Notes: generated by a model not told the origin, from the letters alone. Positions 32,248 through 41,260 are shown, numbered from the stretch's first letter. The stretch is 64,000 nucleotides of DNA from an uncultured Bacteroidales bacterium (GCA_900318085.1 ONJF01000002.1:62001-126000), one strand, 5' to 3'. Program-made: numbers and translations.

Positions 32248-32895
32248 ATGAAAAGAATATTTACCGCATTAATCATCATTGTATCATTCTTTGCCTGTGG
32301 CAAAATGCAGGCACAAAGCTTCAATGCCGGCCTCATCGCTGGCGCCACCTTCGCCCAGGTCGATGGCGACCACTATGCAGGCTATCACCAGCTTGGTTTC
32401 ACGGCAGGTGCCTATGCCAATCTTCCCTTGGACGATTATTTCGCGGTCCAGCTCGAACTGAAGTATTCGTTGCTTGGCGCGCATTCATCCGACAAGGAGG
32501 TGAATGAGTATTATTATCCCCCCTATAGCTTACGGTTGCATTATGCCGAAATCCCTTTGATGTTGCAATACAATTTGGGTTATTTCCGTGTGGGTGGCCG
32601 TCCTTTGGATTTCATCACTCTTGAAGCCGGTGTCAGTGCCGATGTCCGTTTGCGTGCCACCGAGGATGCAGATGCCGATTATCAGGTCACCACAAACCGT
32701 TGGAATTTCTTTTCTGCTACAGGAAATGCTGGCGTACATGTCGCCTTTAATGAACATATCGGACTAGGCGCTCGTTTTATGTATTCCGTGGTGCCTTGCC
32801 GCTTCACCGGCAACCCAGGTTGGTTCATTAATCAGTATTACAACAAGGTGTGGCAACTCACTTTGACCTACAACATCAACTCTCCATTGAGATAA
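32248..32895 (+). CDS. Outer-membrane beta-barrel protein (PorT-like)
   Basis: The 215-residue protein has a signal peptide (MKRIFTALIIIVSFFACGKM, mature from AQSF) and an eight-strand-type barrel pattern: alternating aromatic strands such as FNAGLIAGATFAQVDG, FAVQLELKYSLLGA, LHYAEIPLMLQYNLGYFRVG and a last strand VWQLTLTYNIN. It resembles the outer membrane beta-barrel (PorT/OMP_b-brl_2) family of Bacteroidota. The ligand or role is unknown. The palindromic repeat 32200-32235 separates it from the upstream transglycosylase gene. Confidence 0.78.
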   Translation: MKRIFTALIIIVSFFACGKMQAQSFNAGLIAGATFAQVDGDHYAGYHQLGFTAGAYANLPLDDYFAVQLELKYSLLGAHSSDKEVNEYYYPPYSLRLHYAEIPLMLQYNLGYFRVGGRPLDFITLEAGVSADVRLRATEDADADYQVTTNRWNFFSATGNAGVHVAFNEHIGLGARFMYSVVPCRFTGNPGWFINQYYNKVWQLTLTYNINSPLR

Positions 32896-32905
32896 TTCAT
32901 TGTCG

Positions 32906-32926
32906 CGAACTGCGTCTCGCAGTTCG
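32906..32926. repeat. Palindrome family D, copy at the 3' end of queG
   Basis: CGAACTGCG-TCT-CGCAGTTCG is a perfect 9-bp stem preceded by TGTCG. It lies between the ends of two convergent genes, 5 bp from the queG stop, and may terminate transcription. Related copies are at 33390-33410 and 33426-33446. Confidence 0.6.
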
Positions 32927-32930
32927 TCAC

Positions 32931-33926
32931 TTATTTAGAGAGAAACTCAATATTTCGTTTCAAGCCCTCATACCCCGCCCGTTGCATGGCGGAGTGTTTG
33001 AACAATGCCTCGAACCCTTCTTTGTCGAGGCTTTTCCAGTCTTCTTCTTTCATGGCCAAAAGTTGTTCTGAAGGCTGGAATTGAGTCTCCGTGTTGGGCA
33101 GCGAGAAACGGTTGTAGGGGCACACATCCTGGCATGTGTCGCAGCCATACATCCAGCCGTTGAAACGCTTGGGATCGTATCCTTCGAGGCTGCCTTTGTA
33201 TTCGATGGTGAGGTAGGAGATGCATTTTCGGGCGTCGATTTGAAATGGGGCTTCCAAGGCTCCGGTAGGGCAGGCGTCAATGCATTTCGTACACCGTCCA
33301 CAATGGTTGGCCATGGTTTTTCCAGTTTCTTCCAATTCCAAAGGGAGAAACAGATGTCCAATGAAAAAGAAAGAGCCTCCACAATGTCGCAAACTGCGTC
33401 CCGCAGTTTGTTCTTCCTCTTGAGTCTGACTGCGAGACGCAGTCAGCGACATGGGGGGATGAATCAATAATGTGTTTTTGCCGATGAATCCCAGGCCGCA
33501 ACGGACGGCCCAGGCACGGTCAAGGACGGGCGCCGAGTCGACAAAGATGCGCGTGCCTTCTAGTTTCCCTGTTTGGGTCTCGATACGCTCCAACAGCTGA
33601 CGCATCTTGCGCTTCAGCACATCATGATAGTCGGCGCCATAGGCATATTTGGCGATTTTGTAGCGCCCGTTGTCGCCGATTTGCTGTTTCGGGAAATAGT
33701 TGTAGAGTACGGTGACGATGCTTTTTGTGCCTTCCACCAATAGGCGAGGGTCGTAGCGTTTCTCGCGGTTGCGCGTTAGGTAGCCCATCTCGCCTTCGCG
33801 CCCTTCGTCGAGCCATTGCTCAACGAGGGCCGACTCTTCGTCCAGAGCCCTCGCACTCGCAATGCCACAGGCATCGAAGCCCAATTGTTCGGCTTCAGCA
33901 ACGATCCAGTTCGAAAGGGCACTCAT
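32931..33926 (-). CDS. queG: Epoxyqueuosine reductase with an in-frame repeat-encoded insert
   Basis: The 331-residue protein has the QueG hallmarks: FDACGIASA near the N-terminus, cobalamin-domain segments (YAYGADYHDVLKRKM, RIFVDSAPVLDRAWAVRCGL, GFIGKNTLLIHP), and the two 4Fe-4S motifs CGRCTKCIDACPTGAL and GCDTCQDVCPYN. It reduces epoxyqueuosine to queuosine in tRNA. Residues about 159-181 (SLTASRSQTQEEEQTAGRSL, then RHC) interrupt the conserved HP..GSFFF stretch and are encoded by two palindromes (33385-33451). The insert is in frame and falls in a loop, so activity may survive; that is inference. Confidence 0.93.
   Translation of the reverse strand: MSALSNWIVAEAEQLGFDACGIASARALDEESALVEQWLDEGREGEMGYLTRNREKRYDPRLLVEGTKSIVTVLYNYFPKQQIGDNGRYKIAKYAYGADYHDVLKRKMRQLLERIETQTGKLEGTRIFVDSAPVLDRAWAVRCGLGFIGKNTLLIHPPMSLTASRSQTQEEEQTAGRSLRHCGGSFFFIGHLFLPLELEETGKTMANHCGRCTKCIDACPTGALEAPFQIDARKCISYLTIEYKGSLEGYDPKRFNGWMYGCDTCQDVCPYNRFSLPNTETQFQPSEQLLAMKEEDWKSLDKEGFEALFKHSAMQRAGYEGLKRNIEFLSK
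33385..33451. repeat. Composite palindromic element (family D) inside queG
   Basis: Outer arms TGTCGC and GCGACA (33385-33390, 33446-33451) enclose two hairpins, CAAACTGCG-TCC-CGCAGTTTG (33390-33410) and CTGACTGCG-AGA-CGCAGTCAG (33426-33446). It encodes about 23 extra residues without a stop. A short related hairpin, CTGCG-TC-CGCAG at 33938-33949, lies just upstream of the queG start. Confidence 0.7.
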
Positions 33927-33962
33927 GTCTCTTGGTCCTGCGTCCGCAGTCCCGTGTCTTGA

Positions 33963-34631
33963 TTAGAACGGAGCAAACGAAACACCTACCGAGAGCGGGT
34001 GGATCACAGGAGCGTCGTGCCCGACCTCAAACACGGGGTTGAGTTGATAGGCGGCAAAGGCACTGACCCACCTCCAGCCCACACGCAAAGTGGCCGAATA
34101 GGTGTAGCGTTCAAGGTTCTTGATATAGGTCTCTTTCTCGTGAATCATGATGCCGTCATCGTTAGGCCCCACATATTTCGTCTTGGCCATCACGAGAATG
34201 CCGAGTTTGAAACCTACGCCAATCTTCACTTGGTCCTTGATGCGGAAACGCAGTTCCAAGGGGATGTCGGCATAGTTGGCGTTCACCTTGAAGCGCTTGA
34301 AGTTTTCCAAGTCGCGGCACTGGGCATATTTCAAAGTGTCACTATAAGGATTCAGGATGTGGCTGTATGAAAAGTAGTTGTGGTGCGTCATGCCTGCGCC
34401 AATGCTGACGGTGTGTTTCGTGCTCTCACCCAAGGGGAAATTGTAGGTGATGGCCCAACTGACACCTTGGTTGAAGCCACGAGCATCCCAGTTGTCACTG
34501 GTCTTGAGTTGAAGGTCGCTGAAAAGGTCGACGCCCACGGTCACTTTGTTATCTGTCTTGTTGGCGATGAGTTGTGCAAAGGAAGTCGCCGAAACGACCA
34601 ATGCAATCAAGGTGAAAAATACTTTCTTCAT
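33963..34631 (-). CDS. Outer-membrane beta-barrel protein
   Basis: The 222-residue protein has a signal peptide (MKKVFFTLIALVVSATSFAQ). Alternating strands (VTVGVDLFSDLQLK, VSWAITYNFPLG, VSIGAGMTHHNYFSYSHIL, VKIGVGFKLGILVMAKTKYV) and a final LSVGVSFAPF with terminal Phe indicate an outer-membrane barrel of Bacteroidota type. No specific family is recognised. The stop lies upstream of queG on the same strand with a 36-bp gap, so the two may be co-transcribed, though no functional link is apparent. Confidence 0.75.
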   Translation of the reverse strand: MKKVFFTLIALVVSATSFAQLIANKTDNKVTVGVDLFSDLQLKTSDNWDARGFNQGVSWAITYNFPLGESTKHTVSIGAGMTHHNYFSYSHILNPYSDTLKYAQCRDLENFKRFKVNANYADIPLELRFRIKDQVKIGVGFKLGILVMAKTKYVGPNDDGIMIHEKETYIKNLERYTYSATLRVGWRWVSAFAAYQLNPVFEVGHDAPVIHPLSVGVSFAPF

Positions 34632-34646
34632 ATGTATACTAATTAC

Positions 34647-34710
34647 TTTAAACTTTAAACTTTAAACTCTCAACTGACTCTCAACTCTACACTCTAAACT
34701 CTCAACTCTT
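34647..34710. repeat. Heptamer-periodic repeat, patch 1
   Basis: The patch starts TTTAAACTTTAAACTTTAAA and continues with CTCAACTCTA-type units, a 7-bp period. It overlaps the 3' end of the next gene, so that gene's last residues (ELRV) and stop are repeat-encoded. Confidence 0.6.
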
Positions 34711-35149
34711 TTGCAATAGCGGAACGCTCATCAAGCAGTCGGTTGATTTCTTCCTCGGAAAGGTCAGGCTGACGCAACTGGTCGTCAATGGCGGCAAGAT
34801 GGGCTTCCAGATTCTCGGTGGTGCCAGGGATGTCGGTCAGCTGCTTCTCCTTGTTTACGGGAGGCTCTACTGGCGCAACAGGTTGGTCTACAGCAAGCTG
34901 CGTGTTGCCAGAGAAGTTTTTCAGTTGCCCCAGGACCATCTCCATCATCTGTTTCGAGAAAGGATCCAATTTGTAGATCTCGACCTTCATTTCGTCTTTC
35001 ATCTCGTCGAAGTCTTCCAAGAACATCTTCAACTGTTCTTTTTGTTCTTCGGTGATGCCCGGAATGGCGTCAAGGTCTTGCCCCTCCATCATTTTCTTGA
35101 ACATGTTGAGGAGGTCGTCGAGTCCGTTGTTGAGGTTGTTGTCGTCCAT
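34694..35149 (-). CDS. Hypothetical cytosolic protein
   Basis: From the ATG at 35149 the product has 151 residues (an in-frame ATG at 35188 is possible). It has no signal or membrane segment and is acidic and helical: LDDLLNMFKKMMEGQDLDAI, then ITEEQKEQLKMFLEDFDEMK, a Pro-rich linker (DQPVAPVEPPVN), and a short helical end (SEEEINRLLDERSAIAKEL). No family is recognised. The last codons and stop lie in a heptamer repeat, so the C-terminus may have been replaced by repeat sequence. Confidence 0.6.
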   Translation of the reverse strand: MDDNNLNNGLDDLLNMFKKMMEGQDLDAIPGITEEQKEQLKMFLEDFDEMKDEMKVEIYKLDPFSKQMMEMVLGQLKNFSGNTQLAVDQPVAPVEPPVNKEKQLTDIPGTTENLEAHLAAIDDQLRQPDLSEEEINRLLDERSAIAKELRV

Positions 35150-35467
35150 CTTTTTTCGTATGATTGGTTTGATCATCAATGCCGCCATTAACTCGTTAGT
35201 GGAATTAATCTAGGCCGCGCATGATGTACAAATATCATTCCGTCTGCAAAGAAACGAATTTTTTGCGGAATGATTGTGACAGTTTGGCATTTTTTCACGA
35301 ATATTGCATCTCTAAACTCTCAACCGACTCCTAACTCTAAACTTTCAACTCTAAACTTTGAACTGACTCTCAACTCTCAACTCTCAACTTTGAACCGACT
35401 CTAAACTCTAAACTCTCAACTATAAACTGACTCTCAACTCTAAACCCTCAACTCTCAACTAACGAAA
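35150..35467. repeat. Gene-free interval with a long heptamer-periodic repeat
   Basis: Between two divergent genes, 35310-35460 is composed almost wholly of AACTCTA/AACTCTC and related heptamers (for example CTAACTCTAAACTTTCAACT). The rest (35150-35309) shows an A/T-rich stretch and a possible short hairpin (TCATTCCGTCTGCAAAG... against TTTTTTGCGGAATGA) but no gene. The repeat ends 7 bp before the ATG at 35468. Confidence 0.65.
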
Positions 35468-36253
35468 ATGGAATTCACCACGATAAAAGTACAACTGGGC
35501 GAAAGCATGGCATGGATCAACCTTGACCGTCCAGAGGTTCGCAACGCATTGAACGACGCGATGATAAGTGAGCTGACCGAAGCCTTCGACTGGCTCAACA
35601 GCCGCGACGACATCCGCGTCATCATTCTGAAAGGCAACGGCAAGTGTTTTTGTGCGGGTGCCGACCTCGACTATATGAAAGCGATGGCCAATTACAGCTA
35701 TCCACAAAACCTTGACGATGCGCAGAAGCTGTCGAAACTGTTTCAGACCATCCACTTTTGCGACAAAGCCGTTATCGTGTGCGTGCATGGTGCTTGCATC
35801 GGCGGTGCCAATGGCATCATCGCTGCCGCCGATATCGTGATTGCCGAAAGGGAGACGAAGTTTGCCTTCACCGAGGTGCGTCTAGGCCTCACGCCCGCCA
35901 CCATTTCACCCTTCGTGGTGGCAAAAATCGGTCTCACCCATGCGAAGGAGCTTATGCTCACGGGTCGACGCTTCACCGCCGAAGAAGCCAAAACCTTCGG
36001 TTTGGTGAATGCCGTTGTAGCCGAAGGGGAGATGATTGACATTGAACGACAATACATCGATCACTTCTTGCACGCTTCGCCCGACGCCATAGCCGAATGC
36101 AAGAATCTGCTTCGCATGGTCACCGGCACCGACGACCGCTTTAACCCAATCTATTTGCTGACCTCGGAGGCCATCGCCAACCAACGCATCTCAAAGGCGG
36201 GTCAAGAAGGTATGGCGGCGTTTTTCGAGAAACGAAAACCCAATTGGGAATAA
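35468..36253 (+). CDS. Enoyl-CoA hydratase/isomerase family protein
   Basis: The 261-residue crotonase-fold protein has the oxyanion motif GKCFCAGADLDYMK (about 58-71) and the second oxyanion/active-site block VHGACIGGANGIIAAADIVI (about 106-125), then FAFTEVRLGLTPATISPFVV, closest in pattern to methylglutaconyl-CoA hydratases of leucine breakdown. It hydrates or isomerises acyl-CoA esters in the cytosol. It could relate to the HMG-CoA pathway, but no other leucine-degradation gene is here. A heptamer repeat fills the sequence upstream, so no promoter box was found. Confidence 0.85.
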   Translation: MEFTTIKVQLGESMAWINLDRPEVRNALNDAMISELTEAFDWLNSRDDIRVIILKGNGKCFCAGADLDYMKAMANYSYPQNLDDAQKLSKLFQTIHFCDKAVIVCVHGACIGGANGIIAAADIVIAERETKFAFTEVRLGLTPATISPFVVAKIGLTHAKELMLTGRRFTAEEAKTFGLVNAVVAEGEMIDIERQYIDHFLHASPDAIAECKNLLRMVTGTDDRFNPIYLLTSEAIANQRISKAGQEGMAAFFEKRKPNWE

Positions 36254-36324
36254 AAACCGCTTGCAGTTTTATCTCAAATTCCAAAAGAACTTCAGTAAAC
36301 ATCTCTAATTCTAGATTAAAAAAC

Positions 36325-36990
36325 ATGAAAAAATTTGCAGTAATTCTGGCCGGCTGCGGTCGCAAGGACGGCAGCGAAATCAACGAAGCCATCACCCTTT
36401 TGCTCTCCATTGAGCAGCACCATTGCGAATACCAATGCTTTGCGCCCAACCGCCCTCAGACCGAGGTCATCGACCACCTCACCGAAAAACAGGTCAAAGA
36501 AGAGCGCAACATACTGACCGAGGCCGCCCGTTTGGCCCGCAGTCGCATCTTGCCCATCGAGGAATACAAGGCTGCCGACTATGACGGCCTGTTCTTCAGC
36601 GGCGGGTATGGCGTGGCCAAAAACTTGTGCGATTATGCCTACAAAGGTGCCGACATGGAGGTGCAACCAGATGTGGCCCGTGCCATCATCGAGACGCGTG
36701 AGGCTGACAAGCCTCTCGGTGGCATGTGCATCGCGCCCGTGATGTTCGCCAAGCTATTGCCCGGCGTGTGCGTCACCTTGGGCAACGAAGGCACGCCCGA
36801 TGCCGAAAACATCCGCCAAATGGGTGCCTATCATGTGCAGACCGAACACGGTGACGTGTGCGCCGACAACGAGCTTCTGGTTTTCACCACGCCCGCCTAC
36901 ATGCTCGATGCCACGCTGAAAGACGTCTACGACGGTGCATACAATCTGGTGGAGTCGGTGGTCGATTATCTTGATAAAAAACAATCCTAA
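36325..36990 (+). CDS. elbB: ElbB-type DJ-1/PfpI family protein
   Basis: The start at 36325 gives MKKFAVILAGCGRKDGSEIN, diagnostic of ElbB. The 221-residue product continues with EAITLLLSIEQH, FFSGGYGVAKNLCDYA and GGMCIAPVMFAKLLPG with the nucleophile-position Cys, ending YDGAYNLVESVVDYLDKK. Length matches E. coli ElbB. The family is a DJ-1-superfamily glyoxalase-like protein, once linked to isoprenoid synthesis; physiological role is unsettled. Cytosolic. It lies 72 bp after the enoyl-CoA hydratase. Confidence 0.92.
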   Translation: MKKFAVILAGCGRKDGSEINEAITLLLSIEQHHCEYQCFAPNRPQTEVIDHLTEKQVKEERNILTEAARLARSRILPIEEYKAADYDGLFFSGGYGVAKNLCDYAYKGADMEVQPDVARAIIETREADKPLGGMCIAPVMFAKLLPGVCVTLGNEGTPDAENIRQMGAYHVQTEHGDVCADNELLVFTTPAYMLDATLKDVYDGAYNLVESVVDYLDKKQS

Positions 36991-37022
36991 TAAACCTATT
37001 ATTAACCTTAAATTTTAACCTT

Positions 37023-37490
37023 ATGAAAAAGTTATTATTAGTTTTGGCAATAGCTATGATGGCTATTCCTTCTTTGGCACAGAATGATTCTCCACGTTGT
37101 CAAGGATTTTTCGTCCGTCCTAGTCTCTATGGAGGTGCTTTTGTGGATGCAGGTTATCAATTTAATCCGTATATCCAAGCCTCTGTGGGTGGCGGTATCT
37201 CGCTTATGGTAAGAAACATTTCTGGGGTTGCTATTGACCCTGCTTATGTTGCTCATGGGGGAATCCGAGTTTATACAAGTAAAAACAGATGGGCTGGTAT
37301 GATTGATTATCATGCTGGCTATTGCAACTTTCTGGGCAAAGATTTTCTCAGACAGTCTCTTGTGGGAGGAGCAAGTTTCGATAATTTGGATTTTGGCGGA
37401 GGCCTTTATCTGATGAATAATACAAAAGGTGAATATGCCTATGGCTTTTTGGTCACTGTGGGATGGAACTTCCGCTTCTGCAGGCATTAA
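37023..37490 (+). CDS. Small outer-membrane-type protein
   Basis: The 155-residue protein has a signal peptide (MKKLLLVLAIAMMAIPSLAQ). The mature part alternates strands typical of a small barrel: FFVRPSLYGGAFVDAGYQF, IQASVGGGISLMV, WAGMIDYHAGYCN, FGGGLYLMNNTK and YAYGFLVTVGWNFRFCRH at the end. No family name is certain. Codon use is richer in A and T than in the neighbours, which may suggest later acquisition. It ends on overlapping bases with upp on the opposite strand (37487-37490). Confidence 0.68.
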   Translation: MKKLLLVLAIAMMAIPSLAQNDSPRCQGFFVRPSLYGGAFVDAGYQFNPYIQASVGGGISLMVRNISGVAIDPAYVAHGGIRVYTSKNRWAGMIDYHAGYCNFLGKDFLRQSLVGGASFDNLDFGGGLYLMNNTKGEYAYGFLVTVGWNFRFCRH

Positions 37491-38149
37491 ATCTTGTCGC
37501 CATAGGCGAGATCCCCAGCATCACCTAATCCTGGAACGATGTATTTGTGCTCGTTCAGGATGGGGTCGATGGCAGCGCACCACAGCGTGACGTTGTCAAG
37601 GGGCTTGAACAGCTTCATCAGGTTGTCGATGCCGTCTTGGGCGGCGATGACGCAACACAGATGGAGCTGTTTTGGTATGCCTTTGGTGCAAAGGGCTTGG
37701 TAGGCCAGTTCAAGACTGCCGCCCGTGGCCAGCATGGGGTCGGCGATGATGAGGGTCTTGTTGGTGAGGTCGGGGGCGGCGAGGTATTCCACCTTGATGC
37801 CTACGCTCTCGTGTTTCTCATCGAGATAATAGCGGTAGGCCGACACGAAGGCGTTGCCCGCATGGTCGAAGATGTCGAGGAAACCTTGGTGGAAGGGCAG
37901 ACCGGCACGAAACACGGTGGCCAGGACGACTTCGTCGTCGGGTGTGTTGGCCTTGGCTTCGGCCAAGGGTGTCTGTATGGTCTTCTCGGAATAATGTAAG
38001 GTCTTGCTCACCTCGTAGGCCATCAGTTGGCCGATGCGTTGCAGGTTGTAGCGGAAAGTGCCTCTGTCGCCTTGCACCTTGATGTCTCTCAACTCGGCCA
38101 CATATTGGTTGACGATGCTGTTGCTGTCAGCGAAATTGATGATGTTCAC
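37487..38149 (-). CDS. upp: Uracil phosphoribosyltransferase
   Basis: The 220-residue protein shows the UPRTase pattern: RDIKVQGDRGTFRYNLQRIG, VFRAGLPFHQGFLD (about 85-98), the PRPP-binding loop LIIADPMLATGGSLELAYQA (about 134-153) and a uracil-pocket C-terminus (YIVPGLGDAGDLAYGDK). It salvages uracil to UMP in the cytosol. Convergent overlap of 4 bp with the preceding gene. A -7 box (minus TATTTTTG at 38174-38167) lies 17 bp upstream. Confidence 0.94.
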   Translation of the reverse strand: MNIINFADSNSIVNQYVAELRDIKVQGDRGTFRYNLQRIGQLMAYEVSKTLHYSEKTIQTPLAEAKANTPDDEVVLATVFRAGLPFHQGFLDIFDHAGNAFVSAYRYYLDEKHESVGIKVEYLAAPDLTNKTLIIADPMLATGGSLELAYQALCTKGIPKQLHLCCVIAAQDGIDNLMKLFKPLDNVTLWCAAIDPILNEHKYIVPGLGDAGDLAYGDKI

Positions 38150-38166
38150 GACTCGATAGTTTTGGA

Positions 38167-38227
38167 CAAAAATAGTGTTTTTTTTCGACGGTCTCCTTTT
38201 AATTTTGTTTTTTTTCCCTTAACTTTG
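38167..38227. promoter_or_regulatory. Divergent -7 boxes between upp and the 930-residue adhesin
   Basis: The minus-strand TATTTTTG (38174-38167) suits upp. The plus-strand TAACTTTG (38220-38227) suits the adhesin, leaving a long A/T-rich leader of about 165 nt. An identical TAACTTTG precedes the paralogous adhesin at 42954-42961. Confidence 0.45.
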
Positions 38228-38398
38228 CCTACACAAACAACATTATTCTCAACAGCTTGCCTCCTTTTTTGTTTGCTTAATAAGTAAATTTACTTATATC
38301 AATTGTGTTTTTTATAACTAATTTTGAAGCGGAAGAAGTGTAAAAATGGCATAAATATATCAATCAATTCATTATAAGTTCAATTAAATCAAATAGTT

Positions 38399-41191
38399 AT
38401 GAAAAAATTAGTACTTTTTGTCATGGCGGTGATGGCTTTCGCTGGCATGAGCGTGGCCCAGGATGTGTATTATTCGGGCTACTACATAGACGGAAATAGT
38501 GTCCAACAGGCCGCTGTATACAAAAACAATGAGAAACTTTACAATTCTTCATTTAACACTAATGGCTACTATGGCGAGAGTGACGATGTGGATGTGTATA
38601 ATGGAGACGTCTATTGGGTGAAAAACGTCTTTGATCCCAGTAACAACTATTATTATGCCGACGTGATGAAGAATAACGACACTTATTTGAATTCACCGAC
38701 GGGCCAAGGCCGACACATCTTTGACCTGTATAGATGGCCTGAGCGGCCTGAGCTTGGGCTGTTTTCGGTGGGTTGCATGAACATTGACGCTGTGAGAACT
38801 GCTGTGATTTGGAAAGACGACAATTCTAGCGTTTACAGACAGTTGGGCGACGGAACTTGGCCGAGTGTAGCCTATAGTGTTACGGCTACCGAAGACGGGT
38901 TGTATGCTTGTGGCTTTCAGTACGGTTATGAAGAGACTTCCTACCACGGTGTGATTTGGAGTGGAGGCTCTGTGTTTGCTACCTTCCCCGACGGCTCAAA
39001 GCTTTATAGTATCGACTATTATGAAGGTTATCTATGGACTGAAGGTTTAGAAGGGAACACGGCGAAAGTGTGGAAAATCGATATCACTGACGGCAGTATA
39101 GAAGAGGTATATGTGCTTGATTCAAATGGGTATGATTTTCCACAATATCATGAAATTTGTGTTGACGATGCAGGCGATGTCTATGCGGTGGAACTCAGCG
39201 ACCTTTATAAAAACGGCACCTCCATCCACTGGACGGGTAGTACTTTCACTTCGGTAGTGGCCAACAGCGATGGAGTTTTTTATAGTGAGAATGCATGGAT
39301 TATAAAGGATGGCATACCGTTTTGTTGGCCCCACACAGACTGCTCTAGAATCAATGGCCTCTTCATCGATGAACCCGAATGCACCGACAGCGAAATCCGT
39401 AGCCTGCCTTATTTCGAAGGCTTCGAGACGAGTGCAACCGACTGGGCTTGCTGGACAGTGTCAGACAACGACGGCAACAACGGAGTTCGTCCGTCCTATT
39501 GGCATAGAGGTGGAGAGAATGTCGAAGGAGGCTATGTCGCTAGCACAGGTGGCAACTTCGCATGGCATGCCTATGGTCCGACTAGTGTCGAACAAGAAGG
39601 TTGGCTCAAAAGTCCTCTCATCCATATTCCTGAGATTGGCGGCGATGTCACGTTGACCTTTAATTCTTTTGAAGTCTATTCGAATGACTATGAATATGAA
39701 GCTGTTTGGATAGGTAACTCTACCACTCCTAACGATGAAGTGTGGGTCGCTTCATCCGACTTTGTTTCTGCCGAATGGAAAGAGGTGGAATTGGATCTCA
39801 CTGAATACAAGGATATGGATATTACAGTGTGGTTCAGATATAAGGGCACATATGCGCATTCCTGGTTGATTGATGATGTAAGCATTGTGCAAGGCGAAGC
39901 AACATATTACACCGTTACCACTGAAGTAAATCCCGTTGGCGCCGGTACGGTGGAAGGCGGGGGCGCTTATCCTGAACAATCCAATGTCTACCTTACCGCC
40001 TATCCCAACCCGGGCTGGGCCTTCGACCATTGGACAGGTGGCTACACCGACAACCCATATTTGTTCACGATTGTTAACGATGTAACAGTCACCGCATACT
40101 TTGTCCAGGAGGAATACACGCTTAGCGTCAATGCCTTACCGGCCGAAGGCGGTATCGTGACCGGCGGCGGAACATATCACTATGGCGACATGGCCACTTT
40201 GACGGCTACGGCCAACACGGGCTACACCTTTGTTAGCTGGAGCGACGGCAACAGTAACGCCATGCGCACAGTTGAGGTGACTGGCGATGCCGAGTATAAC
40301 GCCATCTTCACCCAGGGTGACGTCACCATGTACACGGTGACCGTGGTATCCGAGAACCCCCTGCTCGGCTCTGTAACCGGAGGAGGCACCTTCCCCGAAG
40401 GCGCGGTCACCCAAATCAGTGCCACGCCGAGCCCCAGCGCCCGTTTCGTCAGCTGGGACGACGGCAACACCGACAACCCGCGCACCATCACGGTGACCGG
40501 CGATGTCACCTACACGGCCAAGTTTGAAGCCCTGCCGAATTATACCATCACCGTGGTGTCATCCGACCCAACCATGGGCAGCGCGACGGGTGGCGGCACC
40601 TTCATGGAAGGCACTGTCATCAACATCAGTGCTACGCCTTTAACGGGCTACTACTTCATTGGCTGGGATGACGGCAATGCCGACAACCCGCGCAGCATCA
40701 CCGTGACTCAGGATGCCACCTACATCGCACAATTCGCGAGCACTCCCGTTCAGACCTTCTCCTTGACCGTGATATGCAACAGCGCAGAAGGTTCTACCGT
40801 CGGTTCGGGCACCTACACGGCTGGCAGCACCGCTACCATCGCGGCCATCCCTAACAGCGGCTTCGAGTTCGACAAGTGGAACGACGGCAACACGGACAAT
40901 CCGCGTCAGGTGGTCGTGAACAGCGCCATGACCTTCGTGGCCTTCTTCAAGGGCACGGGCGTCGGTGAGGATGAGGGCCGTATGATGGTGCTTTATCCCA
41001 ATCCTGCCACCGACCATGTGCGTATCGAGGGCATCGAAGCGAACAGCGAGGTGAGGATCTACAACGCGATGGGCGCCTTGGTGAAGGTGACCAACGCCAG
41101 TGCCAACGAGGAGATTGGCATCGGCGAGTTGAGCGCTGGCCTCTACCTTCTGCGTTGCGGCAACGTCACACTCCGTTTTGTGAAGATGTGA
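38399..41191 (+). CDS. Secreted adhesin-like protein with five divergent InlB B-repeats and T9SS domain
   Basis: The 930-residue protein has a signal peptide (MKKLVLFVMAVMAFAGMSVA). The N-terminal 320 residues are a propeller-like region (repeats such as AAVYKNNEKLYN and GVIWSGGSVFATFPDG). A cleaved-adhesin/choice-of-anchor J domain follows (about 335-500: LPYFEGFETSATDWACWTV). Then come five divergent InlB B-repeats of about 70 residues (about 505-855), each with GTV.GGGTY...Y.F..W.DGNT.NPR.ITV. The end is a T9SS domain (YPNPATDHVRIEG). Its first 320 residues are paralogous to 43037-47389. Probably surface anchored; ligand unknown. Confidence 0.88.
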   Translation: MKKLVLFVMAVMAFAGMSVAQDVYYSGYYIDGNSVQQAAVYKNNEKLYNSSFNTNGYYGESDDVDVYNGDVYWVKNVFDPSNNYYYADVMKNNDTYLNSPTGQGRHIFDLYRWPERPELGLFSVGCMNIDAVRTAVIWKDDNSSVYRQLGDGTWPSVAYSVTATEDGLYACGFQYGYEETSYHGVIWSGGSVFATFPDGSKLYSIDYYEGYLWTEGLEGNTAKVWKIDITDGSIEEVYVLDSNGYDFPQYHEICVDDAGDVYAVELSDLYKNGTSIHWTGSTFTSVVANSDGVFYSENAWIIKDGIPFCWPHTDCSRINGLFIDEPECTDSEIRSLPYFEGFETSATDWACWTVSDNDGNNGVRPSYWHRGGENVEGGYVASTGGNFAWHAYGPTSVEQEGWLKSPLIHIPEIGGDVTLTFNSFEVYSNDYEYEAVWIGNSTTPNDEVWVASSDFVSAEWKEVELDLTEYKDMDITVWFRYKGTYAHSWLIDDVSIVQGEATYYTVTTEVNPVGAGTVEGGGAYPEQSNVYLTAYPNPGWAFDHWTGGYTDNPYLFTIVNDVTVTAYFVQEEYTLSVNALPAEGGIVTGGGTYHYGDMATLTATANTGYTFVSWSDGNSNAMRTVEVTGDAEYNAIFTQGDVTMYTVTVVSENPLLGSVTGGGTFPEGAVTQISATPSPSARFVSWDDGNTDNPRTITVTGDVTYTAKFEALPNYTITVVSSDPTMGSATGGGTFMEGTVINISATPLTGYYFIGWDDGNADNPRSITVTQDATYIAQFASTPVQTFSLTVICNSAEGSTVGSGTYTAGSTATIAAIPNSGFEFDKWNDGNTDNPRQVVVNSAMTFVAFFKGTGVGEDEGRMMVLYPNPATDHVRIEGIEANSEVRIYNAMGALVKVTNASANEEIGIGELSAGLYLLRCGNVTLRFVKM

Positions 41192-41200
41192 TTGGGCTGA

Positions 41201-41250
41201 ACCAACAAAAAAATGGAGGCAAGCATTTGCTCGCCTCCTTTTTTGTTGGT
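41201..41250. terminator. Bidirectional terminator
   Basis: ACCAACAAAAAAATGGAGGC (41201-41220) pairs with GCCTCCTTTTTTGTTGGT (41233-41250). A-tract and T-tract flank a GC stem, so it can end both the adhesin and the converging Ser-rich gene. Confidence 0.8.
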
Positions 41251-41260
41251 TTGTTTATTG

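Noticed and set aside
35310..35460. Heptamer array as a chromosome end
   Set aside because: It is internal, has genes on both sides, and mixes several unit variants; nothing else suggests a linear replicon.
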